From JAWLGW01 sp964569055 (GTDB lineage Bacteria; Planctomycetota; J058), in contig CAZMSZ010000351.1 in the NCBI GenBank assembly GCA_964569055.1, positions 1-7,980 of the forward strand: a DNA stretch of 7,980 nucleotides, given 5' to 3'. The translations under genes and the position numbers were made by a program. Shown here in pieces: positions 6,375 through 7,980 of the stretch (its first letter is position 1; every line of letters starts with the position of its first letter). The notes beneath the pieces are model-generated. The model was not told the origin of the DNA. It was given only the letters and a program-made list of their open reading frames with translations, and searched no databases.

Positions 6375-7980
6375 CTACTTCCTCTGCGCCACCTCGGGGG
6401 TGGCCTTGATGTCGGTGCCCAGGCGCTGGAGGTAGGCGATCAGCGCCACGATCTGCTTGTCGTGATAGCGCGCGGCCGCCTCGGCCTGGCGCTCGGGGTC
6501 GCCCGGGTGGAGCTGCTCGCCGAGCTCGCGCGCGACCTCCTCGGCCTGCGCCCGCGCGAGCGCCTCGGCGTGGACCACCGCGTCGCCGTAGGGGACGCCG
6601 AGCATGGCCATGGCGTCGACCCGCGGCTGGATCACCCCGAACTCGATCCCGTCCGCCAGCAGGTGCGGGTAGGGCGGCATGATCGAGCCGGGCGTGACGG
6701 CGGCCGGCGCCTCCATGTGCTGGAGGTGCCACAGGTGGGGGTACTTCCCGCCGACCCGGTGCAGGTCGGGGCCGATCCGGCGCGAGCCCCACTGGAAGGG
6801 GTGGTCGTAGACGAACTCGCCGGCCTTGCTGTAGGCGCCGTAGCGCTCGGTCTCGGCGATCAGCGGCCGGACCATCTGCGAGTGGCAGTTGTAGCAGCCC
6901 TCCGCGATGTAGAGGTCGCGCCCGTACAGCTCGAGCGGCGTGTACGGCTTGACCGAGGCGATCGTGGGCACGTTGCTGCGGATCAGGAACGTGGGCACGA
7001 TCTCGAACAGCGAGGCGACCGCGACCGCGGCGATCGTCCACAGCGTGAACGTGAGCGGGAGCGCCTCCCACACCCGGTGCCAGCCGGCCAGCGCGAAGCG
7101 GTGCAGGTTGAACACCGGCTCGGCGGTCGGGCTGCGGCCGCGCCGCCAGGGCGAGGGGTCCTCGGCCGGGGGCGCGTAGGGCGCGAGCGCGGGCGCCTCG
7201 TAGACCGGCTCCTCGAGCGTGGCCGGGGCCGAGCGCCAGGTCATGAGCAGGTTCACCCCGCACAGCAGCGCGCCGCCGAGGTAGAGCGTGCCGCCCACCA
7301 CGCGCACCCAGTACATCGGGATCACGGTGGTCACGGTCTCGATGAAGTCGGGGTAGGCCAGCCGCCCGGTCTCGTCGAACGCCCGCCACATCAGGCCCTG
7401 GGTCAGGCCCGCCGCGTAGATCGCGACCACGTACAGGAGGATCCCGATCGTGCCGGCCCAGAAGTGGACCTCGGCCAGCCGCCGGCTCCACAGCTCCGTC
7501 TGGAACAGCCGCGGGAGCAGCCAGTAGATCATGCCGAAGGTCATGAACCCGACCCAGCCCAGCGCGCCCGCGTGGACGTGGGCGATCGTCCAGTCGGTGT
7601 AGTGCGAGAGGGCGTTGACGCTCTTGATCGAGAGGAGCGGGCCCTCGAAGGTCGCCATTCCGTAGAACGTGATCCCGACCACGAAGAACTTGAGGACCGG
7701 GTCGCCGGCGACCTTGCTCCACGCGCCGCGCAGCGTGAGCAGGCCGTTGATCATGCCGCCCCACGAGGGCATCCACAGCATGACCGAGAACAGCATCCCG
7801 AGCGTGGCGGCCCACTCGGGCAGGGCGGTGTAGTGCAGGTGGTGCGGGCCGGCCCAGATGTAGATGAAGACCAGCGACCAGAAGTGCAGGATCGAGAGCT
7901 TGTAGCTGAAGACCGGCCGGTCGGCCGCCTTGGGCAAGAAGTAGTACATCAGCCCGAGGAACGGCGTGGTCAGGAAGAAC
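6375..7980 (-). CDS. ccoNO: Fused cbb3 oxidase subunits I and II (CcoN-CcoO), 5' end missing
   Basis: Catalytic core of the cbb3 oxidase: CcoN reduces O2 at the haem b3-CuB site and CcoO carries a membrane-anchored haem c that feeds it electrons. The frame is open to the window edge, so the N-terminal half of CcoN is missing. Visible CcoN marks are YIWAGPHH (the HH pair, about 7844-7839, are CuB ligands; the Tyr is the family's cross-linked tyrosine) and HVH (about 7580-7572, ligands of haems b3 and b). After the last CcoN helices a Pro/Ala-rich linker (about 7229-7125) runs without a stop into CcoO. CcoO has a membrane anchor (about 7058-6999), a CYNCH haem c site (6896-6882) and a likely axial Met in SIMPPYP (6680-6678). 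It ends at TAG, two bases before the ccoQ start. CcoN and CcoO are separate genes in most proteobacteria. The identification is secure; only the 5' extent is unknown. Confidence 0.97.
   Translation of the reverse strand, partial: FFLTTPFLGLMYYFLPKAADRPVFSYKLSILHFWSLVFIYIWAGPHHLHYTALPEWAATLGMLFSVMLWMPSWGGMINGLLTLRGAWSKVAGDPVLKFFVVGITFYGMATFEGPLLSIKSVNALSHYTDWTIAHVHAGALGWVGFMTFGMIYWLLPRLFQTELWSRRLAEVHFWAGTIGILLYVVAIYAAGLTQGLMWRAFDETGRLAYPDFIETVTTVIPMYWVRVVGGTLYLGGALLCGVNLLMTWRSAPATLEEPVYEAPALAPYAPPAEDPSPWRRGRSPTAEPVFNLHRFALAGWHRVWEALPLTFTLWTIAAVAVASLFEIVPTFLIRSNVPTIASVKPYTPLELYGRDLYIAEGCYNCHSQMVRPLIAETERYGAYSKAGEFVYDHPFQWGSRRIGPDLHRVGGKYPHLWHLQHMEAPAAVTPGSIMPPYPHLLADGIEFGVIQPRVDAMAMLGVPYGDAVVHAEALARAQAEEVARELGEQLHPGDPERQAEAAARYHDKQIVALIAYLQRLGTDIKATPEVAQRK

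Noticed and set aside
7621..7635. TTGATC-like half-sites suggestive of an FNR/ANR box
   Set aside because: Only half-sites inside coding sequence are seen, with no properly spaced TTGAT-N4-ATCAA palindrome. A regulatory FNR site would be expected upstream of ccoN, outside the window.

Overview
The window is very GC-rich (roughly 70% or more by eye) and holds one compact minus-strand operon, read from high to low coordinates. It encodes and assembles a cbb3-type (C-family) haem-copper cytochrome c oxidase, the high-affinity terminal oxidase of microaerobic respiration. The order of transcription is: fused ccoN-ccoO (5' end outside the window), ccoQ, ccoP, ccoG, ccoH/fixH (3' end lost in an assembly gap), a TauE/SafE-family membrane protein, ccoI and ccoS. 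The 143 bases after ccoS contain no supported gene; they carry a hexanucleotide tandem array that reaches the window edge.

Region by region: 7980-5546 holds the structural subunits. CcoN is the catalytic subunit with the haem b/b3-CuB ligands, CcoO is a mono-haem c subunit, CcoQ is a small one-helix subunit, and CcoP here has one haem c site instead of the usual two. Region 5526-144 holds assembly and maturation genes. CcoG is a polyferredoxin membrane protein linked to copper handling, FixH/CcoH is an assembly factor, the SafE-like protein is a membrane protein with conserved Cys motifs, CcoI is a P1B copper ATPase, and CcoS is needed for cofactor insertion. A run of 100 N (3504-3603) interrupts the ccoH/safE junction. 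Its round length suggests a scaffold join of unknown true size.

The genes are tightly packed. Most neighbours overlap by a few bases or are separated by only a few, six of the seven visible starts are GTG, and several junctions are GTGA overlaps or near-overlaps. Translational coupling and a single transcript are therefore likely, with the promoter upstream of ccoN and outside the window.

The organism cannot be named with certainty. High GC, a ccoN-ccoO fusion, a mono-haem CcoP and the N-gap fit a draft or metagenome-assembled genome of a high-GC bacterium outside the classical Alpha/Beta/Gammaproteobacteria. A Myxococcota or other former-deltaproteobacterial lineage is my best guess, as inference only. 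I see no wholly new system. The points of interest are the variant oxidase architecture, the metal-handling gene with a Cys-Cys-His tail, and the hexamer array.
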